Of a DNA stretch of 64,000 bases, positions 43,589 through 51,654 are shown piece by piece. Within the stretch, counting starts at the first letter, position 1. The number at the start of each line of letters is the position of its first letter. The stretch spans positions 930,001 through 994,000 of the forward strand of contig NZ_CP016804.1 of NCBI RefSeq assembly GCF_001886955.1. The letters run 5' to 3'. The translations under genes and the position numbers were made by a program. The notes under the pieces were generated by a model. That model saw only the letters and a list, made by a program, of their open reading frames with translations, was not told the DNA's origin and did not search any database. The stretch comes from Halodesulfurarchaeum formicicum (GTDB taxonomy: Archaea > Halobacteriota > Halobacteria > Halobacteriales > Halobacteriaceae).

Positions 43589-43602
43589 TTAGGATGACCT
43601 AA
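43589..43602. promoter_or_regulatory. DtxR-type iron operator in the suf promoter
   Basis: TTAGG-ATGA-CCTAA is a perfect inverted repeat ending three bases before the sufC ATG. It matches the TTAGGnnAnCCTAA core of the established DtxR operator. A TTAAA TATA-like box lies at about 43568-43572, so the operator would cover the transcription start. Haloarchaea have DtxR-family regulators (Idr, SirR), so iron-dependent control of Fe-S assembly is a strong inference. Confidence 0.7.
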
Positions 43603-43605
43603 TCA

Positions 43606-44502
43606 ATGGCGACACTCGAACTCGACAACGTTCACGCGACTGTGACTGACGAGGACGAAGAGATCCTCTCCGGCGTCGATCTCGAGGTCTCGTCGAACGA
43701 GATCCACGCGCTCATGGGCCCGAACGGGAGCGGGAAGTCCACGACCGCGAAAGTCATCGCTGGGCACCCGGCGTATACGGTGACCGAGGGTGACATTCGG
43801 CTGCACCTGGAGGACGGCGACTTCGCGGACGTGGAGATCCCCGAAGACAAGCGAACCTGGAGCCTGCTCGATCTTGAGCCCCACGAGCGAGCGGCCCTGG
43901 GTATCTATCTGGGCTTCCAGTACCCGGTCGAGATCGAGGGCGTAACCCTCTCGAACTTCCTCCGGACCGCGCTCAACGCGAAACTCGAGGAGCGGGAGGA
44001 ACTGCTCTTCGGCGCGGAGGAGGGCGACGAGGAAGAGGGATTCGAATCGAGCCCGCGAGAGGGTCCCGAGGACGAGGGCCCAGTAAGCGTCGAAGACTTC
44101 CACAACATCCTGGAGGAGAAGATGGACCTGCTCGACATGGACGCCTCCTTCGCCCGACGGTACCTCAACGTCGGCTTCTCCGGCGGGGAGAAAAAGCAAA
44201 ACGAGGTCCTCCAGGCGGCCATCCTCGAACCGGTCGTGGCGGTCCTGGACGAGATCGACTCCGGGCTGGACATCGACCGCCTCCAGGACGTCTCGGATGG
44301 CATCAACGCCCTCCGGGACGAACAGGGCACCGGGGTCCTCCAGATCACCCACTACCAGCGGATTCTGGATTACGTCGAACCCGACCGCGTCCACATCATG
44401 CTCGACGGGGAAATCGTCATGGAGGGCGATGCGGACCTCGCGAAGGACCTGGAGGCAGAGGGCTATGACTGGGTCCGTGACCAGGTCTACGAGGCGGCCT
44501 GA
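43606..44502 (+). CDS. sufC: Fe-S cluster assembly ATPase SufC
   Basis: The 298-residue ABC-type ATPase of the SufBCD scaffold has Walker A MGPNGSGKSTTAKVI, signature FSGGEKKQNEVLQAA, Walker B VVAVLDEIDSGLDI and the H-loop ITHYQRIL. It is about 40-50 residues longer than bacterial SufC because of an acidic insert (about residues 129-165) between the Walker A domain and the signature, common in haloarchaea. It is the first gene of sufCBD, directly behind the DtxR-type operator. Confidence 0.96.
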   Translation: MATLELDNVHATVTDEDEEILSGVDLEVSSNEIHALMGPNGSGKSTTAKVIAGHPAYTVTEGDIRLHLEDGDFADVEIPEDKRTWSLLDLEPHERAALGIYLGFQYPVEIEGVTLSNFLRTALNAKLEEREELLFGAEEGDEEEGFESSPREGPEDEGPVSVEDFHNILEEKMDLLDMDASFARRYLNVGFSGGEKKQNEVLQAAILEPVVAVLDEIDSGLDIDRLQDVSDGINALRDEQGTGVLQITHYQRILDYVEPDRVHIMLDGEIVMEGDADLAKDLEAEGYDWVRDQVYEAA

Positions 44503-44516
44503 ATGGTGATTACCAG

Positions 44517-45944
44517 ATGAGCTCAGATTCCGATCTCGAAGACGCGGACACGGAGAAGCGCTTCGAGTTCAAAAAAGAGCAGTCCTCGGCCTTCGAGTCC
44601 GAGATGGGCCTGAACGAGGAGACCGTTCGGGTCATCTCCGAGGACAAGGACGAACCCGAGTGGATGCTTGAGCGTCGCCTGAAGGCTCTGGAGCACTACA
44701 AGAACATGCCGATGCCGACGGATTGGCCGGGCCAGCCCGACCTCTCCGAGCTCGACATCCAGAAGATCATTCCCTACATCCGGCCGGACGTGGAGACCCG
44801 CGGCGAGGCCGAGACGTGGGAGGATCTCCCTGACGAGATTCGTGACACTTTCGACAAACTGGGGATCCCAGAGGCCGAGAAGGAGGCCCTCTCGGGCGTT
44901 GGCGCCCAGTACGAGTCCGAGGTGGTCTACCAGAACATGAAAGAACAGTGGGAGAAGAAAGGGGTCGTCTTCATGAACATGGACCGGGCGGTCCAGGAAC
45001 ACCCCGAGCTCGTCAAAGAGCACTTCATGACCAAGGCCGTGCCCCCGAGTGACAACAAGTTCGCGGCCCTTCACGGGGCGGTCTGGTCCGGCGGCTCCTT
45101 TGTCTACATTCCAGAGGACGTCTCCGTCGAGATGCCGATTCAGGCCTACTTCCGGATGAACTCCGAGGGGATGGGTCAGTTCGAGCACACGCTCATCGTG
45201 GCCGAACCCGGCTCGGAAGTCCACTACATCGAGGGGTGTTCGGCCCCCCAGTATGCCACGCACAACCTGCACTCCGGGGCCGTCGAGATCTTCGTGCGCG
45301 AGGACGCACACGTCCAGTACTCGACCGTACAGAACTGGTCGAAGAACACGTTCAACCTCAACACGAAGCGGGCCCTGGTCGACGCGAACGCCACGATGGA
45401 GTGGGTCTCGGGCAGCATGGGTTCGAAAGCGACCATGCTCTACCCCTGTTCGGTCCTCAAGGGCGAGGGCGCGACGGACAACCACATCACCATCGCCTTC
45501 GCCGGCGAGGGTCAGGACATCGACACCGGGGCGAAGGTCTACCACAACGCGCCGAAGACCAAGTCCACGATCGAGTCCAAGTCCATCAGCAAGGACGGCG
45601 GGCGGACGAACTACCGTGGGCTGGTCCACATCGCCAACGGGGCCAGTCAGTCCTCGACCAGCGTCGAGTGTGACGCGTTGATGTTCGACAACAAGTCCAC
45701 CTCGGACACCATGCCCTACATGGAGATCAACGAGTCCACCGTCGACGTGGCCCACGAGGCGACCGTCGGCAAGATCGGCGACGAGGACGTCTTCTACCTG
45801 CAGTCCCGTGGCCTCGATGACGACGACGCAAAGCAGATGATCGTCGCCGGCTTCATCGAGCCGATCACCGAGGAACTGCCGCTCGAATACGCCGTGGAAC
45901 TGAATCGGCTGATCGAACTGGAAATGGAGGGGAGTCTGGGATGA
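44517..45944 (+). CDS. sufB: Fe-S cluster scaffold protein SufB
   Basis: The 475-residue scaffold subunit builds Fe-S clusters with SufC and SufD. The C-terminal beta-helix with EINESTVDVAHEATVGKIGDEDVFYLQSRGL is the SufB/D hallmark, and VHYIEGCSAPQYATHNLHSGAVEIFV is typical of SufB. It starts 14 bases after sufC and overlaps sufD by four bases, so the three subunits are produced together. Confidence 0.96.
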   Translation: MSSDSDLEDADTEKRFEFKKEQSSAFESEMGLNEETVRVISEDKDEPEWMLERRLKALEHYKNMPMPTDWPGQPDLSELDIQKIIPYIRPDVETRGEAETWEDLPDEIRDTFDKLGIPEAEKEALSGVGAQYESEVVYQNMKEQWEKKGVVFMNMDRAVQEHPELVKEHFMTKAVPPSDNKFAALHGAVWSGGSFVYIPEDVSVEMPIQAYFRMNSEGMGQFEHTLIVAEPGSEVHYIEGCSAPQYATHNLHSGAVEIFVREDAHVQYSTVQNWSKNTFNLNTKRALVDANATMEWVSGSMGSKATMLYPCSVLKGEGATDNHITIAFAGEGQDIDTGAKVYHNAPKTKSTIESKSISKDGGRTNYRGLVHIANGASQSSTSVECDALMFDNKSTSDTMPYMEINESTVDVAHEATVGKIGDEDVFYLQSRGLDDDDAKQMIVAGFIEPITEELPLEYAVELNRLIELEMEGSLG

Positions 45945-47155
45945 GCAGTGCCCAGTTCCGCGAGGCGGTCGATCGCGAAACCGTCACCGCACTCGCCGAG
46001 CAGTTCGACGAGCCGGACTGGCTCCTCGAAACCCGTCTTGAAGCGCTGGAAGCGATCGAGGAACTGGATTACCCCTCGGTCATTCAGACGCCGGGTCGCA
46101 AGTGGACCAACCTGGATGACCTGGACTTCGAGTCCCTGGTCGACCCGCTCTCCCAGCCCGCGGAGACGAGTCGAGCAGGCGGGGATGAGGTCGCCGTGCG
46201 TTCGATCACCGAGACTCTCCAGACGGACCCGGAACTCCTCGAGGAGCATTACGGATCGGTCGTCGATCCGCTCGACAACCGGCTAGTGGCGCTGGCGACG
46301 GCGCTGCGCTCCGGTGGAACCGTCGTCCACGTGCCGGCCGGTGTCGACGCTGGAACGGTCCAGATCGAGACCGAGATGAACGGCCGGTCGCGCCTGGAGT
46401 ACACGCTGGTCGTCGCCGAAGCGAACAGTTCCGTGACCGTCGTCGACCGCCGTTCCTCTGGCGACCCGATCGACGCGTCGCGGTACTACGGTGGGACTGT
46501 CGAGGTCGTGGCCGGCGAGAACGCCACGGTGAACTACGGCTCGCTGCAGCAGTTCGACGACGACACTTACGCCTACACCAAATCGGAGGGTGTCGCGGAC
46601 ACCTACGCAGCGGTGAACTGGCTGGAAGGCAATCTGGGCTCCCGGCTCCGCAAGTCCGAGGTCGGCACGCGACTCGAAGGCGACGGTTCGGAGACCAAGA
46701 CCGTCGGGGCCTTTTTCGGTCGATACGACCAGCATTTCGATCTCGACTCGCGGGTCTGGCATCGTGGTGAGCACACCACGGCGGACCTGGTCACTCGCGG
46801 TGTCGTAGACGATCGCGCTCGTTCGGTTTACGAGGGCACCCAGGATGTCGGTCGCGAGGCCTGGGACACGAGTTCCTACCAGCGCGAGAATACCCTGATG
46901 CTCTCCGACGACAGCGAGGCCGACGCCTCGCCGAAGCTTATCATCAACAACCACGACACCGAGGCCTCCCACGCGGCCTCGGTGGGACAGGTCGACCAGC
47001 GAGACCTGTTCTACATGACTTCCCGTGGGGTCCCCGAGCAACGGGCTCGGAACATGCTCGTCGAGGGCTTTTTCGTCCCGGTCCTGGAGGAGATGGACGT
47101 CGAAGGACTGCGCGAGGACTTCGAGGCTGGCGTCGCAGCCCGACTGACCGAGTAA
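45941..47155 (+). CDS. sufD: Fe-S cluster assembly protein SufD
   Basis: The 404-residue SufB paralogue completes the SufBC2D complex. The C-terminal hallmark NNHDTEASHAASVGQVDQRDLFYMTSRGV is clear, and VVHVPAGVDAGTVQIETEM matches the shared beta-helix. ATG at 45941 overlaps the sufB stop by four bases. It is the last gene of the operon; tRNA-Gln follows after a 48-base spacer. Confidence 0.95.
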   Translation: MSSAQFREAVDRETVTALAEQFDEPDWLLETRLEALEAIEELDYPSVIQTPGRKWTNLDDLDFESLVDPLSQPAETSRAGGDEVAVRSITETLQTDPELLEEHYGSVVDPLDNRLVALATALRSGGTVVHVPAGVDAGTVQIETEMNGRSRLEYTLVVAEANSSVTVVDRRSSGDPIDASRYYGGTVEVVAGENATVNYGSLQQFDDDTYAYTKSEGVADTYAAVNWLEGNLGSRLRKSEVGTRLEGDGSETKTVGAFFGRYDQHFDLDSRVWHRGEHTTADLVTRGVVDDRARSVYEGTQDVGREAWDTSSYQRENTLMLSDDSEADASPKLIINNHDTEASHAASVGQVDQRDLFYMTSRGVPEQRARNMLVEGFFVPVLEEMDVEGLREDFEAGVAARLTE

Positions 47156-47203
47156 GCCGAACCCGTCACATCTTTATTCGGTTCCGTCGAATGCCCGATT
47201 GCA

Positions 47204-47304
47204 GTCCCGTGGTGTAGTGGCCAATCATATGGGCCTTTGGACTCTCGTGGAATTCCGCGGGGGGAAGACAGCCCATGACGGCGGTTCGAATCCGCCCGGG
47301 ACTA
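47204..47304 (+). tRNA. tRNA-Gln (anticodon UUG) with intron
   Basis: The acceptor stem AGTCCCG (47204-47210) pairs with CGGGACT (47297-47303), with discriminator A at 47304. The anticodon stem TGGGC/GCCCA encloses CTTTGG, giving anticodon TTG. It is interrupted after position 37 by an insert of about 29 bases before the A of position 38, the standard archaeal intron site cut by the splicing endonuclease. An intron in tRNA-Gln(UUG) is known in haloarchaea. The T loop GTTCGAAT is present. The AT-richer cassette begins about 90 bases downstream. Confidence 0.93.
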
Positions 47305-47393
47305 TACTAACAGGTGACCTGGGTAAGTCGTAAATGTGGACTACAATTTCCTCCGTCGGGGTTTCACACGGATTTAGAGGGGGCTACTAATCC

Positions 47394-48080
47394 ATGCCAC
47401 CAATATTTGCATACGGTAGTTTAATCCTCCCCACAAGTCTCGTATCGCGGTTTGAGGATCTTGACACGTCAATAGATGACGTATATCAAGGAAATACTGA
47501 CAAGAACGTTAGTATAGACGCGTTGGAAGAATGGGAAAAACGGGCAGACAGAATTCACTATGTTCCGGCGAAGATATGGGGATTTCGACGATACTATTCA
47601 CTTGAATCACCCCGGGGCGGAACCATGTTGGAGGTTGTCCGAACGGACGATCCAAACGATTGGATCAACGGAGTTCTAATATTTGGTTTGACCGAGGAAG
47701 AACAAACCCAAGTGAAAATGACAGAGTCAGTGTACGAATTCGCTGATGTTCGAGATCCGAAATTGGAATTTTATGTCGATGATGTTACGAACGTGGATCT
47801 GACTGCTATCGATCGGATCCAGCTATTCTCAAAATTTGACACTGGGGATCAAATAGCTGCTACACTTCCACGAAACAAGACATATCATAGTAGAATAATT
47901 ACTGGAATAGAGATGATTGATGATATGTATGACACCGACCTCGCCAAGCAGTTTTACGAGGACTTCCGGGAATCAACCTTTGAAACTGCCTATGACTCGG
48001 AGGACCCTAGTGAATTTAATACTGTCAAGGAAAATGACCGTATAATGGGTGATCCTGATTGGTCAGTGCGAGGGTTGTAA
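47394..48080 (+). CDS. Gamma-glutamylcyclotransferase-fold protein in an AT-rich cassette
   Basis: The 228-residue protein starts MPPIFAYGSLI, the YGSL turn of the gamma-glutamylcyclotransferase (GGCT/AIG2/ChaC) fold. The matching second half is visible at NGVLIFGLTEEEQTQVKMTESVYEF, where Glu111 lies at the position of the catalytic glutamate. Family enzymes release 5-oxoproline from gamma-glutamyl amines, but the distant sequence and the long extra C-terminus make another substrate likely. Codon use is rich in A/T-ending codons, unlike all neighbours, which suggests horizontal transfer. The next gene overlaps its end by 22 bases. Confidence 0.75.
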   Translation: MPPIFAYGSLILPTSLVSRFEDLDTSIDDVYQGNTDKNVSIDALEEWEKRADRIHYVPAKIWGFRRYYSLESPRGGTMLEVVRTDDPNDWINGVLIFGLTEEEQTQVKMTESVYEFADVRDPKLEFYVDDVTNVDLTAIDRIQLFSKFDTGDQIAATLPRNKTYHSRIITGIEMIDDMYDTDLAKQFYEDFRESTFETAYDSEDPSEFNTVKENDRIMGDPDWSVRGL

Positions 48081-49300
48081 GCAAGACGATTTCCGATTTT
48101 GAAGACTCCAGCTTTGAGGACGGTGATAAATTCCGATATGCGGTGATTGTTCCGGAATTGTTGCTCTCTGAACTCGACAATACGAGCGAATATGAGTACG
48201 TCAAATTAACTCCTCAAGGGTCGAAAACAGGAGGGACAGTAGCGCAAATAATTACATTCAGTAGCGAACACGACGCTGAGAATTTTTCCACAGATGGGCT
48301 CTATTGGTCCTGTATACGAACCAAACTTCAAAAAGAAATCGGCCTTACTGTTGAGAATACTGACGCGCCAACCGTTGAAATTCAGGAAGTGGAAACGAAT
48401 ACGATAGATAACCTCCGCGTGCACCGAGATTCGGCTTGGGAGAGTGAAACTCGTGATATAACCACGGATGGTCTCGCCGGGTACATATCTGCAGAAGACA
48501 TGACGAATATGGAAGAATTAAAAGAGGGGAGCATCTGTGAACTCGTCAATCCCGAAAACGGTGCGCGTTTGCAGTTACCAGTCGAGACGTACTATCACAA
48601 GAACCGGAATGAGGGAACTATTCGACTGAATGGAAGTGCTCGCAAACTCCTTCAAGTGAAATCCAAAGACGAAGGGGACAACGATAGTGTTCGGTTACGC
48701 ATTCCAACTGAAACAACTCCGATTGCTGGTTTTTCCCATAAAATCTATAATAGGATTGGCCGTTGGTTTGTAGATTACAGTTATGCCTATTTCCGGGTTC
48801 TCTCAGGGTATGATCGAGATGAGGGCCGAAATCTGGTCCGACTAAACGAAGATGGCATGAAAAGGCTCGGGATTGAAGAAAACGATCGTGTGATCTTATC
48901 CTGGAGAGGGGATGATCTAAAACGACGAAATGTACGATGTCAGTCGGCGTGGGAGGAAGATGGAGCACTCGAACCGAGTGAGTCGACTGAAGATTCATTT
49001 GGTGAGGACCAATCCCTCTCAATACGCATTCCGAGCACAGAACGAGACAAATTGAATATTAGTGTTGGAGATGTGATAAAAATCCGACGCGATATGCAAT
49101 ATCAAGCCGGCAAACAAGTTGCACTATCAGCGTTCGGTATTTTGGGCGTGATTATTGGGACCAATCAGTTGATAAATATGATCTTCGATACGGTATCATT
49201 GGCGTATGTTGGAACGTCTCTTCTCTCAATAATGCTCCTCTCGGTGGTAACTGTCCGGTTGATAATGAGCCCGATTAGACAGAAGTGCCGAGTCCCGTGA
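48059..49300 (+). CDS. Membrane-anchored protein with three tandem double-psi beta-barrel-like repeats
   Basis: The 413-residue product has three repeats of about 85-110 residues (about 24-113, 137-215 and 257-345). Each has two halves resembling the Cdc48/VAT N-domain half-barrels: in repeat 3, RNLVRLNEDGMKRLGIEEND and SLSIRIPSTERDKLNISVGD; in repeat 2, GTIRLNGSARKLLQV. Two membrane helices follow (about 354-372 and 380-402) and there is no AAA+ domain. The TTG start at 48059 overlaps the previous gene by 22 bases, and no better in-frame start is seen. AT-rich codon use matches its partner gene. The fold assignment is my own reading and the function is unknown. Confidence 0.65.
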   Translation: MVSARVVSKTISDFEDSSFEDGDKFRYAVIVPELLLSELDNTSEYEYVKLTPQGSKTGGTVAQIITFSSEHDAENFSTDGLYWSCIRTKLQKEIGLTVENTDAPTVEIQEVETNTIDNLRVHRDSAWESETRDITTDGLAGYISAEDMTNMEELKEGSICELVNPENGARLQLPVETYYHKNRNEGTIRLNGSARKLLQVKSKDEGDNDSVRLRIPTETTPIAGFSHKIYNRIGRWFVDYSYAYFRVLSGYDRDEGRNLVRLNEDGMKRLGIEENDRVILSWRGDDLKRRNVRCQSAWEEDGALEPSESTEDSFGEDQSLSIRIPSTERDKLNISVGDVIKIRRDMQYQAGKQVALSAFGILGVIIGTNQLINMIFDTVSLAYVGTSLLSIMLLSVVTVRLIMSPIRQKCRVP

Positions 49301-49473
49301 TGACTAATTTGACCCTGCCAGTTGTCCATTAAGCCTCCACGTAACAAACCTGTCGGCCGGCTCAACGAAATCCGAACGTATAGGTGCAATCGTCCCGATT
49401 TTATCACTACCTACGTGACCGCTCGCCCGATCGCGACGACCTGGCCAACCAGTCGGAAGCCAACACAGGACTC

Positions 49474-50904
49474 ATGAGCTCAGATTCACCCACGAATGTG
49501 CTTCTCATCACGGTCGACTCGCTGCGAGCGGACGCCATCAGCCCGTACGACGACTCGCGGCACACCCCGGTCATGGACGACCTCGCCGACCGTGGGACGG
49601 TGTTCGAGCAGGCCTTTGCGACTGGGAACTGGACGCCGTTCTCGTTTCCCGGGATCATGGCCTCCCAGCCGGTCTTTCGGGAGACGGGACGGATCGGTGT
49701 CGAGGGGCTCTCGCCGCTCGCGAGTGTCCTTTCCGAGGCTGGGATCGAGACGGCGGGTTTCAACGCGGCCAACGGGTTTCTCACCGACCACTGGGGGTAC
49801 GAGGAGGGATTCGACAGTTTCGAGTCCTTCGTCGCGAGCGTCGGTTCGAACGCCTACAGTCGCTATCTGGCGACCCACCCCACGGTCGAAGCCTGGGTTC
49901 AGCTGGCGACAGCACCCATCCGCCGGTTGCACTCCTGGGTCCGGGGCGAGAGCGAGGACCGACCGTTTCTCGATGCCTCCCGCATGTTCGACGTGGAAGA
50001 AGCGGCGGTCGCGGAGATCGAATCGAAGGACGGGCCGTCCTTTATCTGGGTCCACTACATGGACACGCACACGCCATACGTACCGGCTCCACGATATATT
50101 CGGGAGGTCTCCGGCTCCCGAATCGGAACACATCGGATGCTCCACGCACACACTCGAACGGGGCTGGGATGGGAGGTCGGGCCGAAGACCCTGGAGGAAC
50201 TCCGGATGCTCTACCAGGCGGCGGTTCGGCAGGTTGATGCGAGCATCGGTCGACTGCTCGAGGCCGTCGAATCGAGCGGGCAGGCCGGTGAGACGGCGGT
50301 GGTCCTGGCCGGCGATCACGGCGAGGAGTTTCAGGAACACGGCCACCTCGCCCACTACCCGAAACTCTACGACGAACTGATCCACGTCCCGCTGATCGTC
50401 GATGTACCGGGCAGGGAGCCCTCGCGGGTCGACTCGGCTGTGGGACTCGACGCGATTCCGCCGACGGTGACAGATCTTCTGGGCGTCGACCCGGCGGCAG
50501 ACTGGGACGGCCGTTCCCTCGCCCCGAGTCTGGAGACGGGCACCGTGGACCACCCCGAACCCGTGGTCTCGGTGACGGTTCGGGGCGAATCAGTCACCAG
50601 CCAGCCGATCCCGCGTTCACTCGACGATGGGGACCTCTGGGTGAGCGTGCGGGATCGGGACTGGACGTACATCGAATGCGTTCCAAAAGACACACGCGAG
50701 CTGTACTATCGACCGACAGATCCAACTCAGCAGACGGATTTGAGTGAGGACCCTGGCGAGGAGGGGGCGGCCGTGATGGATCGGTTTGCTGGTATCGTGG
50801 CGGCCCATGCGGACGCACTGGGGGACTCGCCGGCGGACGATGAGCCCGAACCGGCCGCAAACGAAGAGCTGGAGCAGCGGTTGACGGCACTCGGCTATCG
50901 GTAG
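49474..50904 (+). CDS. Sulfatase-fold (alkaline phosphatase superfamily) protein without a formylglycine motif
   Basis: The 476-residue protein has the metal-binding motifs of the superfamily: LLITVDSLRADAISPY at the start, WVHYMDTHTPYVP, and LAGDHGEEFQEHGHLAHYP. The CxPxR formylglycine site of true sulfatases is absent; its place is taken by GNWTPFSFPG, where Thr54 could be the nucleophile, as in phosphodiesterases and phosphoglycerol transferases. The neighbouring GtrA gene suggests a role in surface glycan or lipid modification. I chose the ATG at 49474; the frame is open from GTG at 49384. Confidence 0.8.
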   Translation: MSSDSPTNVLLITVDSLRADAISPYDDSRHTPVMDDLADRGTVFEQAFATGNWTPFSFPGIMASQPVFRETGRIGVEGLSPLASVLSEAGIETAGFNAANGFLTDHWGYEEGFDSFESFVASVGSNAYSRYLATHPTVEAWVQLATAPIRRLHSWVRGESEDRPFLDASRMFDVEEAAVAEIESKDGPSFIWVHYMDTHTPYVPAPRYIREVSGSRIGTHRMLHAHTRTGLGWEVGPKTLEELRMLYQAAVRQVDASIGRLLEAVESSGQAGETAVVLAGDHGEEFQEHGHLAHYPKLYDELIHVPLIVDVPGREPSRVDSAVGLDAIPPTVTDLLGVDPAADWDGRSLAPSLETGTVDHPEPVVSVTVRGESVTSQPIPRSLDDGDLWVSVRDRDWTYIECVPKDTRELYYRPTDPTQQTDLSEDPGEEGAAVMDRFAGIVAAHADALGDSPADDEPEPAANEELEQRLTALGYR

Positions 50905-51330
50905 ATGCTCAGGTCTTTCCTCCGCGGATTGCATAGCGGTCCGGTTGCTGAACAGCTTCGGCGGTTCGTGGTCGTCGGCACCGTCGCCGCGGGCATCCAG
51001 TTACTGGTACTCTGGCTGCTCGTAGACGCTGTCGGCCTGAACTATCTCCTTGGGGCCGTTATCGCCATCGAGTTTACGATCCTCTTCCAGTACGTCCTCA
51101 ACAACGCCTGGACCTTCGAGGCCGCGAAGAACACGGGTCGTCGCGAATATTATGCGGGACTGGTCAAGACCAACCTGGTTCGGGGCTCGGCGATCCCGCT
51201 GCAACTCGGCGTGCTGTTCGTCCTGGTCGAGTTCGGTGCGATCCCGTATCTCCTCGCGAATGCCGTCGCGATTCTCGTCAGTGGGGTCTATCGCTTCTAT
51301 CTCGACGCGCGATGGACCTGGGGGCAGTGA
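50905..51330 (+). CDS. GtrA-family membrane protein
   Basis: The 141-residue protein has four predicted membrane helices and the GtrA pattern: EQLRRFVVVGTVAAGIQLLVLWLL at the start, an NNAWTFE loop after helix 2, and FYLDARWTW at the end. GtrA proteins are thought to move polyprenyl-linked sugars across the membrane or assist such transfer in cell-surface glycosylation. The start codon follows the sulfatase-fold stop directly, so the pair is co-transcribed and probably acts in one cell-envelope pathway. Confidence 0.85.
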   Translation: MLRSFLRGLHSGPVAEQLRRFVVVGTVAAGIQLLVLWLLVDAVGLNYLLGAVIAIEFTILFQYVLNNAWTFEAAKNTGRREYYAGLVKTNLVRGSAIPLQLGVLFVLVEFGAIPYLLANAVAILVSGVYRFYLDARWTWGQ

Positions 51331-51337
51331 GCCCCGA

Positions 51338-51571
51338 TCACGGTTGATCGGACTTGCGTGCGTTTCGAACCTCGCGGTCGGAGGTCGCGACGACCAGGTC
51401 GTCCGCCAGATACCTGATTTTCTCTCCCGACTCGGTGTCAGTGACTTCGATAAACGTGTTGTCGGGCCCCCAGACGGCTCGGAGCGAGCCCAGTTCGACG
51501 GCATCGAAGCCGAATTCCGCCTCGACGAGCGCGTGAGCCAGTCTGTCTGTGTCATCTTCGCCGAATACCAT
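51338..51571 (-). CDS. Small hypothetical protein
   Basis: The 77-residue acidic protein (MVFGEDDTDRLAHALVEAEF ... EKIRYLADDLVVATSDREV) has no recognised domain, no Cys and no membrane helix. It looks like a small alpha/beta domain with a conserved-looking GPDNTFIEVTDTESGEKI hairpin. It is convergent with gtrA, seven bases from its stop, and divergent from the mechanosensitive channel gene. The even acidic composition supports a real gene; the function is unknown. Confidence 0.6.
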   Translation of the reverse strand: MVFGEDDTDRLAHALVEAEFGFDAVELGSLRAVWGPDNTFIEVTDTESGEKIRYLADDLVVATSDREVRNARKSDQP

Positions 51572-51654
51572 CTGTTCGGTTCGTTCAACTCACCCAGATA
51601 CTGTACGTCTTTCGCACCCGCAGATTAAGGTATCAGCCCGTGGTACTCCAAACC

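Noticed and set aside
49300-49473. A direct repeat of the tRNA-Gln 3' end as right border of the AT-rich cassette
   Set aside because: Only loose similarity (CGAAATCCGAACG versus CGAATCCGCCCGG) is visible, too weak to call an attachment site.
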